A DNA stretch of 64,000 nt, taken from contig JAEPRB010000027.1 of NCBI GenBank assembly GCA_016758965.1, forward strand, positions 186,001-250,000, read 5' to 3'. The notes beneath the pieces were generated by a model. The model did no database searches, was not told the origin of the DNA, and worked only from the letters and a program-made list of their open reading frames with translations. Shown here in pieces: positions 1-13,118 of the stretch. Positions within the stretch are counted from its first letter, which is position 1. Each line of letters starts with the position of its first letter. Source of the DNA: Circinella minor (Eukaryota > Mucoromycota > Mucoromycetes > Mucorales > Lichtheimiaceae). The translations under genes and the position numbers were made by a program.

Positions 1-1763
1 CAACTGTCTAGTACAATTTGCTAGTTTAAATAGATTAGAATATGACATCATAGGTTTCTTGTCATAATACAACAATAAATAAATAAACAATGATATAAAT
101 GCTGTTGAAGATTTACAATCAAAGCAATAACATCAAGTAGTTTTCATAGTCAATTTAATAAACTTATTATTCATCAGAATATTTATAAAAGGCTTAACGG
201 GTTCCCGAGCATACTGCTATCTCATACTAATCAGGAACAATTGAACTGTCTATTTTTTTTTGTAACACTCAATCATATGATTTTTTTTACGTATTTACTC
301 AATCAGTGTAACTCAAAGACCAAAGATCAAAAAAAAAAAATAGTATGTGTCATTATTAAAATACGTAATTGTTTTTTATTTCGATCTATTGTTACTACTT
401 GTAAACATTTTAAATAATGGGTTGAAAAAAAATCGATAATTGAAATAATGATGCCGATAATAATTCTTTATAACGAATGACTCTTCATGTAAAGAAACAA
501 AGTAAAAATTAAAAAGCAACTGCCAAGTCAAGATGAAAAAATGATTATTTTTAGAAATATTTTGAATGATTTCATTATTACTCTTTATGTCCAATAGCAA
601 TAAATGTATTACTATTATTGTTATGTTATTAGAAGATAATAATAGAATGAATAGATTAATATATATGATTATAAATTTGTGTTTATAAATAATAGATATT
701 AGTTGTATTTGTACTTAAAATATTAAATAAAAGCAACCATAATTTTGTCAAATGAAATAAACATATTTCATTATACGTACTAACAAAAATAAAAAAGTTT
801 AAAGATAAATAATTATTCGCTTTGAACTAAAAAAGGACATTCGTTTTTCTTTGGTAGACTAAAAACGAACTTGATGATGACAATGATAAAAAAAAAAGCA
901 GATTATATAACAGGTATAAATGATCAGGTGGCTAGAAAAGGAAATGTGTGCTACGATAATCGCTTCACTTGTTATTTCGGGTAAATGATTGAAAAAAGAG
1001 AATTATACAGTTATTATTGTTTGACTCTTCTTGTTCGACGTTCTAGGTTGGGGGGAAGATAAGGAGGCTAAGAGAAAAGAATACAATATTAGTACTAAGT
1101 TTAAAAATACAATACTTAATAAAAAATATTTCTTTTTTTTTCTATTAATTAGACAGAATAGTGTTTTTTTACATTTATCCGCTTACCGTGAGTAAATAAT
1201 TGATTTGCTACGGAATATAATACTTCTTACTGTTGAGGGAAAAAAACTTTACGTCTTTTTCTTTGTGTTAGTGTACCTAGTACCACGTCTTGGCCCCAGC
1301 GGTGGTAATCAAAGAGAGAAAAAAGAAAAAAAAAGGGGGGGGGGAGTGTTTCAAAAAAAAAAAAAATCGATAAAAATAATTATTAAGAAATACTTCCTTA
1401 TGAAGAATAGTTAACTATTTCTTTTTTCTTTTTTTCGACTTTTTAAAAAAACAATCGTTAAACGAATTAAAAAAACTATGTTTGTGGATGAATTAATAGG
1501 AAATGAACGGATGTAATGGTAGGAGATTGAGAAGTGAACGAGTTACGGATCGTATATGCAGGGTGTGTATGTTTATATATTTTGATGATATATTACAAAA
1601 AAAAAAATTCTTCCAAAAAATTTAGGCCCTAAAATATATTGAAATGGAATCTCTCCACTAGAGTATCCCCTAAAATAGAATTGTTCACTTTATTACACTT
1701 TCTATAAACTTTCTACTCTCTAATTGAGGCTCATAAAATAATGTACTACATTCAAAAAAAAAA

Positions 1764-1774
1764 TTGGCGGGAAA
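1764..1774 (-). promoter_or_regulatory. E2F-like site, TTTCCCGCCAA on the minus strand
   Basis: The plus strand reads TTGGCGGGAAA, the reverse complement of the E2F/DP consensus TTTCCCGCC plus AA. The same 11 bases recur at 38430 and 56074 (minus and plus orientation). It lies about 1.6 kb upstream of the IQ-motif gene, which is far, so its target is uncertain. Binding is inferred from the motif alone. Confidence 0.35.
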
Positions 1775-2307
1775 TCCAGTTTGACACGTGTTGCTACTCC
1801 GATGTGGGGGGAGGAGCAAGAGAATATAATGCGCATATGTCAAAAAAGAAGTCCGTTCACATTGCTTATGGCTAAAAACGTGAAATTTCGGAACCAAACA
1901 AACAAACTGTTGCAAATCGTTTCTTTTTTTTTTTTTGAAAAAAAAAAGACCAATGGGTGGAAACCACAACAAAGCAAAAAAAAAAAAAAACCATGGCAAC
2001 AATAAAACCAGGTTTGCCAATTATAGTAACTTGAACGTATTTTATTGTGGCACAGTGAGAATCATTTTTCATTGGTGTAATAACACGCGTTTTATTTTAT
2101 ATTTTTGTAAATTCTATGATGTAAGAGCTAATACTGATAGCTAATGTAATAATTGTAATCTCTAAATTATTACAATTATTATTATATGTGGCAAAAAAAA
2201 GTTTCGATCAATCCATCTATAGGTCATCATTTTCTTCTTTTTCCCCGGATCTTATTCGGCCTTATTCATCTCTCTTATTTCTCATCTAACTAAAAAAAAA
2301 AAAAAAA

Positions 2308-2317
2308 TTGGCGCCAA
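2308..2317. promoter_or_regulatory. Palindromic E2F-like site TTGGCGCCAA
   Basis: TTGGCGCCAA is a perfect palindrome flanked by an A run on each side. On each strand it gives the TTTGGCGC form of the E2F consensus once the flanking bases are counted on one side. It lies 1.08 kb upstream of the start codon at 3393. Function is inferred only from the motif. Confidence 0.3.
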
Positions 2318-3392
2318 AAAAAATGACAAGAGAAAAAAAGAAAGATTTATTATTAGTGTACAAATGAGATTTGGAGAATTAATTACCTAATATAATGATA
2401 TAAACTGTATTGCTTTTTTATTATTATTTAACTTGCATTTGATAAATAGAACTCATCATTCTTCTTCAGGAGATTATCCTGCAGCAACCTGAAAAAATAT
2501 TAGAGTAATAATCTATGAATATAGATATTGTAAAAAGAAAATCTTTTAACAATAGTTAGTGATATAATATAGATTCTTTAACTCCACCTTTCTTTTTTTA
2601 CCCCCTTTATTTATTTATTTCTTTCTTCTATAGGTCACGATCTGCGGGTGTAACATGAAATGAAATTGCATACTAAATATATTCTCGGTCTTTTCCTTCT
2701 CCAACGACGATTCTCTAACCCTCTTCTCCTTTTTCATACTAAGTGCACGTTTCTCTTTTTCCTCTCAGATTTTTGTTCGTTTATAAAGCAAATAATATAA
2801 CTAACAATAATTCCCTTTCTTTTTTTTCTTTTTTTTTCTTTTTTCTTCTTCTTTCTCTTTTCATTCGTAAAGAAAACAAAAAAACCTACAAAAAAAAAAT
2901 ACTAAGACAAAAGAGAAGAAAAAGTTTTTCTTTGAAAGCAAAGCTTTTTTTTTTGTTTGCCTCCCCCCCAGCCCATTCCTTCATTTAATCCTTTAATAAC
3001 GTCTTTATATTCCGGGGTATCATTCCCAATACAATTATTTTATATATATTTATATATATCATCATTATTTCCGCTTATAAAACCTCCTTTTTTTTAACGG
3101 ACGAACAAAAAACCGTATATACAATTAATAATTATTATTTTATTTTTATTTTTTTCCTGGCGAAATCGATAAAACGCGTGAAATATAACGAATTCCCCAA
3201 CAAAAAAATAAAATATTTATATACGACGATAAACGACTTCTACAAAGAAAATATACTCAACCCTTATTAATCAGCAATCGCAACAACAAAGAACGAAAAC
3301 AACAAAACCCGACACCTTTTTTTCATTTTTTTAACGATAAACGAACAAACACACCTCTTTTTATACCTTATATAAAAAAATTACTTATTACT

Positions 3393-6027
3393 ATGATGGC
3401 CGACTTTAATACTGAACCTATCATGCTTCATCATGCTTCTTCGCTGGCCGCAACGGATGACAAAATGATGCTTTATCAGGTAAATAAATAGTGTTATTTT
3501 TCACGCAATTAAAAGTTTTTTCTGAGCCTCTCCCTCCCACCCCCCTTATCCCCCAATTCTTTTTCTCTACTTCAAACCCAACATCTTTTTTCTTTTATAT
3601 TCCCAGTTATTTTTATTTTCCACCTAATCGTTGTACAAGCACGGCCCACCCCCGCCATGTGCTTATTGTATTCCATGTGCAAATTTTCATATGTCACACA
3701 CACGATACTTTCTCAAAAACCATTTCAGCCACCACAATCAACAAACATCATCCCGCAGCCTCTGTGCGCAGTTTGTTTATTTATTATTTGGCAAAGCAGC
3801 CCATTCTACAATCCTTGGCTATATAACTTGGCAACGGAACGCGTTTGATTTTTCCCTTTCCTTCTTTCTCTTTTTCTTTTTTATTCCCGTTCCACACTCC
3901 TTTTTTTCGGTTCCTAATTCTCTCTTTTTATTTGCTTATGCAATATTCATTATTCTTATTATCTTTCAATTCTATTAGCAACCGACGACGACGACGACTA
4001 CAAAAGCAACAACAACCAATACGTGTTTCCCATCTACGACTGAAGAAGAATCTTATTGCGGTGGATTAGACATGTTGATTATGGACGTACCTCAAAACTT
4101 GGAACCGGAACAAGTTCATTATGAATTCCCCCCTAAAGCTCATTTACAAGCACTTGCACAAATCTATGACACAGCTAATGACGATGATTGTTCATTTTTT
4201 GATGAATCATCATTTTCAACAATGACAACAACGACAGGAGATTTTCACTCTTCTCGTTCTTCTTCGCCTTCTTTTCATTATTACGCCAATAATGATCATT
4301 TAGACCAATTTTTTGACTCTGTTTTGGATGAAGTGGCTGGTCTTAATAAAGAATTATTCCATCAAAATCATCATGAAGAACAAGATCAACGACAACATGA
4401 TGATGACGATTATTTAGTGGATGACGGTCGATTATCTCCATTACAATTACCTGAACAAGAAGAACAAATCCGTCGTGATCGTGAGCAATCATATGATTCT
4501 GTGGCAACTGTGAAACAAGTCGTGGCAGCTCCTTGCTCATTCTTGGATTCTGTACGTGAGGACAAGCAATGGAGACCAGATCATTCATCTCACCAAGGTA
4601 ATAAATATAATCGCTTTTTATCACAAGATTTTTTTTTCATTTTTGGTTTCTATGGTGACACATTGGACCCTTTCTTTTTTTAACTGGTCATTTTTTTTTC
4701 TTTTTTCACATGATATCACACAGGCTTGTACAAGAATCGATCTACTTCTGCTATTGGATCCGAAGATTTACCTGTGTTCTGTAGTGAATCTGAATTATTA
4801 CAAGAGCGACCTACATCACCTTATTCAATAACATCTTCATCGTCTTCAGCCGCTTTGTCAAACGATTCGCAACATGTTGTATTGATTAAGCTCAGTAAAA
4901 AAAATAAAAAAGTCAAATCATCATCATCAACAACAACTCCTTCAATTCTTAGAGGAGAAAACAACAATAGCAAACGTTGCCCCAGCAGCCAGACCAATTG
5001 GAGCAGCGATGAAGGCTATGACGATAATGATGACGATCATGAATATTGTTATAATAACAATATTAACACAAAGGAATTACCTATTGAATCAGCATCTATC
5101 TTTTTGCCTTTATCAGATCAAGAGCAAGAACATTTGATCCATAATGATATTCTGCAAAGTGCTGCTGCAGTAAAGATCCAAGCTGCATGGCGTGGTTATC
5201 AATTCCGCCGTCAACAAAAACAAGAACAGCAAAAAAAGACAATCAAACCAACACATCGATTAATGGTGAATATGGTTCGTCTTTGTGGTCAAGTTCATCG
5301 TCAACAAATGAATCGAGTTCAAGAGCGATTACATAGTGTTGAAGAACATTTACAAGAAGAAACGGCTATGCGAATTGCATTTGAAAAGGCCATGGAAGAC
5401 ATGACTGTTCTTGTAGACCAACAACAAAAAGTCTTGTATGATCGATTGGAACAAGAAATCAACATGCGTCAAGTATATGAACGCAAGATGGAACAAACTA
5501 TGGTTCAAGTTCCAACCTTGGAAAAATCCATTCGTAAAGAAGCCAAGGCTCGAAATGAAATGGAAAACATGATGACGCGTGTTTTGGAACAAATGCACGA
5601 TATGAAACGTGAACAAAAATCACAATCGGATGCTCGCAAGCAATTGGAACAACAATTATCAGATGCTCAGGCTGAAATTGAAAATCTTAAGAAACAGCAA
5701 CAACGTGTTACTGCTGTACGTGTCAAGCCATCATCCAACAATACTACCCAACCCAGAACGGGATTGACGGTTCATGCTGGTGCAAGAAATGTTTCATCAT
5801 CACAACAATCAACTACTTCTATTTCTTCAAACAAGTCTAGTGTATTACGACGTAATACAACACTTCGATCAACAACTCCAACAACCACATCCCAGCGACC
5901 CGTGTCAAGAGCAAGTTCACGAATGAGCTCTTCTCGTCGGGTGGATACCATTTCTACTACCAAACAACAACAACGATTGATACCACCATCATCGCGGACA
6001 ACAACTCCTGTATCTCGAAAGAGATAA
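3393..6027 (+). CDS. IQ-motif coiled-coil protein, 669 aa, three exons
   Basis: Exons are 3393-3479, 3979-4597 and 4724-6027; both introns are GT-AG and the joined frame closes (669 aa). The first exon begins MMADFNTEP and the first intron is unusually long (499 nt). The protein has an acidic, Ser/Gln-rich N-terminal half. It has one IQ motif at about residues 382-402 (AAVKIQAAWRGYQFRR), the calmodulin or myosin-light-chain binding signature. A long coiled coil follows at about 415-560, rich in heptads with Met, Leu, Glu and Gln. The C-terminal 110 residues are basic and Ser/Thr/Arg-rich (many SSRR, TTPT, RPVSR segments), a composition often seen in microtubule-binding or heavily phosphorylated tails. 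I do not recognise a named orthologue. A calmodulin-regulated cytoskeletal role is inference. E2F-like motifs lie far upstream. Confidence 0.85.
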
Positions 6028-7532
6028 AATTCATCATTTACTTTCCGAAAAAAAACACATTTTACACATACATACATCATTTATTTTATAGATACTTTTT
6101 TTTATTGTTCTCCCATCATTTCATATATTTTTTTTTAAACACAACACCCCTTTCTTATTAACTCCACTTCTTTAACTTATTATTTTTTTTTCTTAGCTCC
6201 CCTTTTTCCCGTTATATCTTCCCCCCACCTCCCCCATCCCCCGCCCCCCCCCCCCTATTCTCAAAAAAAAGTGATTATACCATTTTACGAACGTATATGT
6301 TACAATTTTTTTTTATACTTTTTATTTTAACAATACCTATACTATTCTCTTTGTATGAACCCTTTTTTTTACTCTCACTCTCTCTTTTCTTTTAATAGTA
6401 ATTAATAATTATTTTTTTACTGATATGAGGAAAATCATCATCATCTCTGCATCCCATTTTTTATTTTTTACTTTTGCATTTGTATTTTTAATTGATTGTT
6501 TTTTTTCCTCCTCTGTCTCTAATATACATCATTTATATATTTTAATATTCTAATAACCACAAAAAAAATTGCTTGTTGTTCGTTGTTGTTCGTTGTTATG
6601 TAATATATATATATATATATATATATTAGTGCTGGGGAGTCCAATGATGTTTCTTTTTTTTTCTGTTTATTTGGTTGCACTGTTATTTGTTAGTCAAATT
6701 GCATCCCATGCAGTGCATGTTTGTATTTTTATAGACATACGTATACATAACATTAACGTTAACGATAAAAATGAAAATAATAATAAGATATGAGGCGTTC
6801 AAGTGACTTAATAATGGTATGATTTCTGCAGCTCATACATGATAATAATTTCCTAATATTATTATTATTATTATTTTATAATAAAATAAGGTATATATAC
6901 TAACTTATTTTACTGTTCTCCCGACCGGACAATAAATAAATAAATAAATGAGAAAACGTAAAAAAAAAATGTGCAAATTTTTTTTATAAACAGATACTAT
7001 AATAGAGAGACAAGAAAAAAATAGGGAGAAGATATTTTTATTACTTTTATTATTATTCTTACTATTATTAAAGAAGAGATAGAAAGAGAAAAAACAATAT
7101 ACAAGTAGGGGTCAAGATACCATTATACATGTGTTGAGAATATCTAAAAATGATAGCTACGTAGATAGAATATTAGAAATAATAATAATAATAATAATCT
7201 GCGGATAGATTCGTTTGTTACTTGTTATTGAAAGAAAAAGAAGGAGTAAACAAAAAACAAACTATCAAATTATTACAGTTATATACACCAGAAAAAGTAA
7301 GCGCGACACATAAAAAAAGCATACATATGCATTTATAACTAAGAAAAAGAAAACAACAAAAAACAACAATTAAAGCCTTGTTGTGCATCTTCAATATATA
7401 TAAAATGTAAGTCGTTACTTTTTTTTTCTTTTCTCCTTTTCTTTTCCTTTTTGTTTCCCTCTTTTTTTTTTCTTTCTTTCTCTCTATATTTTTTTCTCCA
7501 TTTATTATTATTATTATTATTATTATCTTATC
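6028..7532. other. Intergenic; no gene
   Basis: This 1.5 kb stretch holds the 3' flank of the IQ-motif gene and the 5' flank of the next gene. It contains a C-rich run near 6223-6256, an AT dinucleotide repeat at about 6604-6626, TAA/ATT triplet repeats near 6859-6875 and 7181-7198, and a TTA repeat at 7504-7527 directly before the next start codon. No protein-like frame is present. Confidence 0.6.
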
Positions 7533-8943
7533 ATGTCATCATCATTAATACCAACAAAAGGCTTACATAGAGGCTATTCATGTCCATCACTTGTATCATC
7601 CAAACAAAAACAAGTATCAAAACCTATTCAACATTCATTATCCGTATCACTTCGCTCATGCCAACAACACGGGCAAAGAAAAAAACTAATTGATCATCAT
7701 CGTCACTATCATCTTCATCATCATCATCATTTTGAAAAAGAACATCAATTAGAAAAAAGCAATTTAAATAGTAAAAATGATAATAGTGACAATAATGACA
7801 ATAATGACAATGATAATACGACTACTACTGCTGTTATTAGTCCATTAACAGAAAATAATTTGAAAGAACATACGATCAAAGTAATGTATTATTTATAACA
7901 TAGTATGATATATGTATTTATTTCTAACAAATATAGTCATATATAAATTATTTCGTATGTTCAAATAGACTGTATATGGACGCGAAAGTCGCCACCGACG
8001 AGTAAAATCCTACGTGGTCTCTCAAGTACAATTATTACAACTAGAAGCCGAATTAGAACGACGGCGACGTAAGGAAATACAATCTCTTGTGCCCCTTGAT
8101 ATACACTCTTACGATCAAGACGTCATTTTATTATCTAATGGAAAAAACAACTACGACGACTGTGATTTTAATAATAATCATGGATATACAGATTCCAACA
8201 TAAGCCATCGTCATCGTGATGGTATGGACACTGTTCAAACAAATAATAATCATAATCATAATAATATTCAACGAAAAAAAACAAAACGTGGATCATTAAA
8301 ACTTGTACGACGATGGTTTAGTCTTTCTAAGAAACCTTCTTCTTCTTCTTCATCATCATCATTTGCTTTAGATCATCGTAATAATAATAAAGAGCAAGAA
8401 GATAATACGATGATAGCAGCATCACCATTAAAAAAGAACAAAAAGCCACATAATATTTCATTTGAACAATATCAACAAGATAAAGCAACACTTGTAGGCC
8501 AAGGATTAAATGGTCTTAGTAATCAAAATATTGCTCGAGCATTAGGAGCAGGTGGTTTAGCATCCGTTGTATTTACACCTTCTCCATCACCTGCCACTTT
8601 TATTAATAACAGTACAGTGCAACAAGGAACTTATAATGATAGTCAAATTACCTCTACTTCTACCTCAGCCATCCAAAAGCAACAACAACAGCATCATCAA
8701 AAACGAGATTCAGGTGTTTCATTATTTTCAAAATCAACAAGTAAAAAAGAATATCAACAACAAATTAATAGTAGTCAATTAAGTCATAGTAGTAGTTTTG
8801 TATCAGCAAGATATCCAAAAATGATTCATTTAAAAGCATTAAGAGGTGCTGCTATACAAGCACTATCTTCAGATTTTTCTTTAGGTGAAGAAAGTTTGTA
8901 TTGTTGTTCATCCGATCTTCCAAATTGTTGTTGTCCACGATAA
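7533..8943 (+). CDS. Low-complexity protein of unknown function, 440 aa, two exons
   Basis: Exons are 7533-7880 and 7969-8943, separated by an 88-nt GT-AG intron in phase 0; the joined frame is open for 440 residues. The N-terminus begins MSSSLIPTKGLHRGYSC and is followed by a His-rich run and an Asn/Asp run. Around the splice site there is a conserved-looking basic block (TVYGRESRHRRVKSYV) that runs into a short amphipathic helix (VQLLQLEAELERRRRKEI). Later come a basic block (KLVRRWFSLSKK) and a segment of ordinary globular composition near NISFEQYQQDKATLVGQG. The C-terminus is Cys-rich (YCCSSDLPNCCCPR). No family is recognised. The coherent splice and block structure argue that it is real. 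Confidence 0.75.
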
Positions 8944-9557
8944 TAAATGTGTGCTTTTTTTTTTTATCTTTCTCTCTATAAAATTTCTTTTTTTCCTCAT
9001 ACGTACGTAATATATTTTTTTAACGTGTATGTTCATTAATCTATGTAGCGTATCAAAAAAAAAAAATGAATAGCTATATAACAAAGTATAACTATTTATT
9101 TAGTATTCCACTTAGCCTCTCCTCTTCGACCCTTTCTTTGATCTCCCACCTCCCCTTTATCATATTTCTGCATATTCTTTCCCCGTGTACTTCTTTTGTT
9201 CCCCCTCCTTATATTTTTTCTTCTCATAATTGTAAATCCATTAACCATTTTTATTACTTTATTATCGAGAGAGGAATATAACTTTGTAAAATAAAGAAAT
9301 AATTCATCAAAAAGGAATTAATACAATTTATTTATTTATTTTGTATGTGTGTGTCTGTGTATGTACATATATGTATGTCTGTGCTCTAAAGAATAGATTA
9401 GATAATAATAATAATAATAATAATGAAATGTATAGAAAAAAAAAGACATTACACAGCAACAATATTTTACCCTTCTTTTTTCATTTATTATTATTATTAA
9501 TATATGTTATTAATTGTAAACTATTATATATATTTTTTCTTCTTTTATTGTATTATT
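8944..9557. other. Intergenic between convergent genes
   Basis: This stretch separates the stop codon at 8943 from the PPT1 stop codon at 9558 (minus strand). It contains the two 3' flanks, an AAT repeat at about 9402-9424, a GT-rich tract near 9342-9380 and poly(T) runs. No gene is seen. Confidence 0.6.
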
Positions 9558-10506
9558 TTACATGCCAAGTAGACCGCTGAACTGACTAGCATATTGCATA
9601 GGTCGAACTTGTGGATGAGGCTAAAATAAAATAAAAAATAAAGAAATTTAATTAAAGTTACTCAACAACTTTTAATTTCTTTTTTTAAAAAAAAGGCTTA
9701 CCACATGTTCAAATGTAACATAATCCAACTTGATATCCGGTGTAATATTGATGTATGCACCTTTATTACCAACGGTATCACTATAATAAAAAAACGAGGG
9801 AAAAGAGTGTAAAAAGAACAATATCAGTATCAAAAAAAAGTTTAATTTAGAAACAACAGATATACAATAACATTCATTCATCAAGGAGTATATAGTGATA
9901 TTATTATTAATGAACCAAAAGAAAGAAAGAAAAAACTTACCAATAATTAGGTGCAGAAAAGACAGTAACACATTTACCATCATGCTCAATAACGTAACCA
10001 TTTTCTTTAACTTCATGACTACGTATCAGCATATCCAAATTATTTCGTTCCAAAAAGTTCTTTGTTACATCAGGACCAAATTGAATACCAACACCACGTT
10101 TACTTGCTCCTCTTCCAGGTTCTGGTTGTGGATCAGACCAAAGAAGTTCACACATTAAACCTTAGTATTTTATTTTTAATGTAAATCATTGTTAATATAT
10201 TTCGTTAGCCGTTGACTTCTTTCCTTCTTTATCTCTCTCCCCTTTTTTTTAAATTAATTAAATTTTTTCTTCTTTCTTTTTATGTTACCTTCTGTTCCTG
10301 GTTGACGTTGACCCAATCGATTAATTTTACGAATATCATCTAATGTTACATCATCCTTGGAGAATAAACCACCATGAACAACAAGAATTTTATGTCCAAT
10401 AACATGTGCCAATGGAAGGGCATTGAATGCTTCCGAAAATAACTAAAAGAGGAATTTATGAATATCAAAGTTTTAATTGTCAGAACAAATCCACCCAACC
10501 CGTACT

Positions 10507-10541
<35 letters not shown>

Positions 10542-12230
10542 ATGTATAAACAACTAATAGAATTTTTTTTTACCTTAAACATCATATCACTAAACTTGGC
10601 CTTAACTTCACCTTCGAAACCATAAACCTTATTCATATTATCCGTTTCATGGTTACCACGTGCAAGATACAATCGGTCAGGGTAAAGCCATTTGTATGCA
10701 AAGAGTGTAAGGATAACTTCAACTGAGAAACTACCACGATCCACGAAATCACCATTAAATAAATAAGCATGTGTATCACTTGGATATCCATTGGTCTCAA
10801 AAATGTTGATAAAATCATAGAATTGACCTAACATAATAAAACAATTTGTTTCAATTAGAACCCATATATATATATATATATCTGTGTGTGAGAGTGTTTT
10901 TAGATATAGACTTATTACTACTATTATGAATTTACCATGAACATCACCACAAACTGTCAAGATACCCTTTTCAGGTACACTCACATCGATCAACGATGGT
11001 GCTTCCATCATCATTTTATAAACGGCGAAAATAATCTAATTATAAAAGGAGCATATTACATTAAAGACTTTGTCTGCTTTTTACATAATTGCTCTCCCTT
11101 CCAATTATAAACTTAATTTTCCCAAGTATATATGTATATTCTTACCATAAATGCATATTTCTTATGAATCTTCTTTTGGTTCTTAAATCGCTCAATCATT
11201 TGTGTTACAAAATCTTGAGTGATCTGAAGTTCTCCATCTTGTTCTAAATCAATTCTTGGACCATCATATGAACTCTCCACAGCTAATTATTATATGTAAT
11301 AGATTAATTATGAAAACATTCTCAAGTGTTATAATTTGGATCATATATATATACTTACTTATACTCGATGGATCTAATGTTTCTGCAATACTTGGTGTAC
11401 GGTCATCGTGCTTTATATTTAAATTAGATATGTAATTATTAGATCATCTCTTTTGTTTTTTTTATGGGGGATACCATTGTGTCAATATTATTATTATCAT
11501 TTACCTCGATAGCTTTTTCAAATTCAATTCGCTTAACAATCTTGGAACATTCATCCAATTTAGCCTTAGCATCTTTATCACCAGGTGCACGTTTAGATAC
11601 TACTCTTAAATCCTTGAGAGCTTCTTTAAATTTGCCCAAAGCCATATTGGCAGAAGCACGACGATAATTGGCCTGAACAAAAATAACATCAACCAGAGCA
11701 AACATAACATTTTTAATATATACAAAAAAAGAAAAAGCAATCTCATTCATTTTCCCTGTCTATTTCTTTTATCACATTCTATATATATACCTTTGTCAAC
11801 GTTGGATCAATTTTTAATGCTTCTTCCGCATCGCTATATTGGGAGGGAGGTTTGTCAACAATCGAAAAAAAACAACAATTATTGTAAAGCAAATTATATA
11901 TATACATTGAGATTGAACAAAACTTACGTGATGGCATAACCATAAGATTCTAATTTAAGGTGACAAAAGGCACGGTTTGTATAATAAACAGCAACAGTAG
12001 GGTTAAGTTCGATCGCGGCAGTATATTTTTCAATCGCTTCCGGAAACCGCTTTTCTATTGAACAAAGTTAACATTATGGTATTTTGTTATCAACTTTTAG
12101 TTAACCTCTTTCTTCTCCCCCAATCCGTCACTCTTGCCTTTTATATTGTATTAAACATACCAGAGAAAAGTTTATTGGCTTCACCCTTGATCTGATCTGC
12201 TTTGACTCGATCGGATTCAGAAACGGTCAT
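9558..12230 (-). CDS. PPT1: Serine/threonine protein phosphatase 5 (TPR-PPP), 488 aa, 12 exons
   Basis: Exons in order of translation are 12161-12230, 11928-12054, 11791-11833, 11505-11672, 11359-11410, 11146-11282, 10936-11035, 10574-10827, 10289-10442, 9941-10160, 9702-9780 and 9558-9620. All introns are GT-AG and the frame closes at 488 aa, close to the usual 490-515. Residues 11-112 form three TPR repeats, which in this family bind the C-terminus of Hsp90. The PPP catalytic domain carries the metal-binding and catalytic motifs GDVHG (229-233), GDFVDRG (258-264) and GNHE (290-293), then HGG and SAPNYCD. The C-terminal [11 protein letters not shown] segment matches the family's autoinhibitory tail region. 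It removes phosphate from Ser/Thr on chaperone clients in cytosol and nucleus. It is divergent from VMA6. Confidence 0.96.
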
Positions 12231-13118
12231 AGTTATTTTTGTCTTTTTTGGAAAAAAAAAAGGTACGAGAGAGGGAAAGAAAAAAAAAAAAGTATGAAAC
12301 TCCCAACCATTGAGAGGAACAAATCAAGATAGTACTCCGATTTTGCTGTTGGTTATGTTTTTCATATATAGACATTTTCTTTTTGATGTGACAACAAAAA
12401 AAAAGCATTATCAATTTCCCGCTCTCCCCTTTTTAGTTACTGGTTACTATAGCAACAGAGAAGTTAGTAAAAAAAAAAAACTTAACGACAATTCCTGTTT
12501 CTATGGATGTTTTTTAGTTACCATTTATACTTATGACCGATTTTTTTTATGTACAGTATTAGATGAGAGTGATAAACGAACAGTGAAGGACTCAAAAAAT
12601 TCATGTTTGACAGGAAGTATATTTTTTTTTTTCAAGTTAGCGAAGGATTTCATTTTTTGGCCTTTTTTAACCTGTAATTTGATAATCAATTTTCAAGTAT
12701 AAACCATGCTTTCGCATCACTTGTTATAATTGCTGTTCAATAGATCCTACTATGTGGATGAGATTTTAGCAAATTTCTTTTAATCCACATTGACTCAATC
12801 GACCTCTTTAGACTCACAATCGATTAATAGATGAAAACAACTACTCAACGTAATTATGCAATATTAGCATGATTGTAATCATCAAACACTTATCTTTGTT
12901 TCTCTTTTATTTACGCCACATTAGATATTTTTAAAAACTACCAATATGTATATAAATATATAGCAAAAAAAAAAATCGGTATTTCAATTTCATCTTGGGT
13001 TTACTCAAGATCATTAAGAAAGCTTTGAGTTCTCCGTGTTTCGACTTTTTTTTTTTTGTACGGGTTTCTTTTATTATTATAACACAACTTTCGTCATTCA
13101 ATCCTTTCTCATCTAACT
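12231..13118. promoter_or_regulatory. Divergent promoter region between PPT1 and VMA6
   Basis: This 888-base region drives PPT1 to the left and VMA6 to the right. It holds a TTTCCCGC octamer at 12415-12422, the minimal E2F-type consensus, and a pyrimidine-rich stretch with a run of ten T just before the VMA6 start. Open frames in it are not protein-like. Confidence 0.5.

Larger units (their letters stand above)
1..3392. other. Intergenic region upstream of the IQ-motif gene; no gene seen
   Basis: No reading frame here looks like a real protein: the open stretches are Phe/Lys/Asn runs produced by poly(T) and poly(A) tracts. The last 700 bases before 3393 are pyrimidine-rich and then A-rich, as expected of a fungal promoter and 5' leader. 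Two E2F-type motifs lie at 1764-1774 and 2308-2317 (listed separately). A small stretch near 2460-2490 has higher GC but no supportable gene. Confidence 0.6.
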
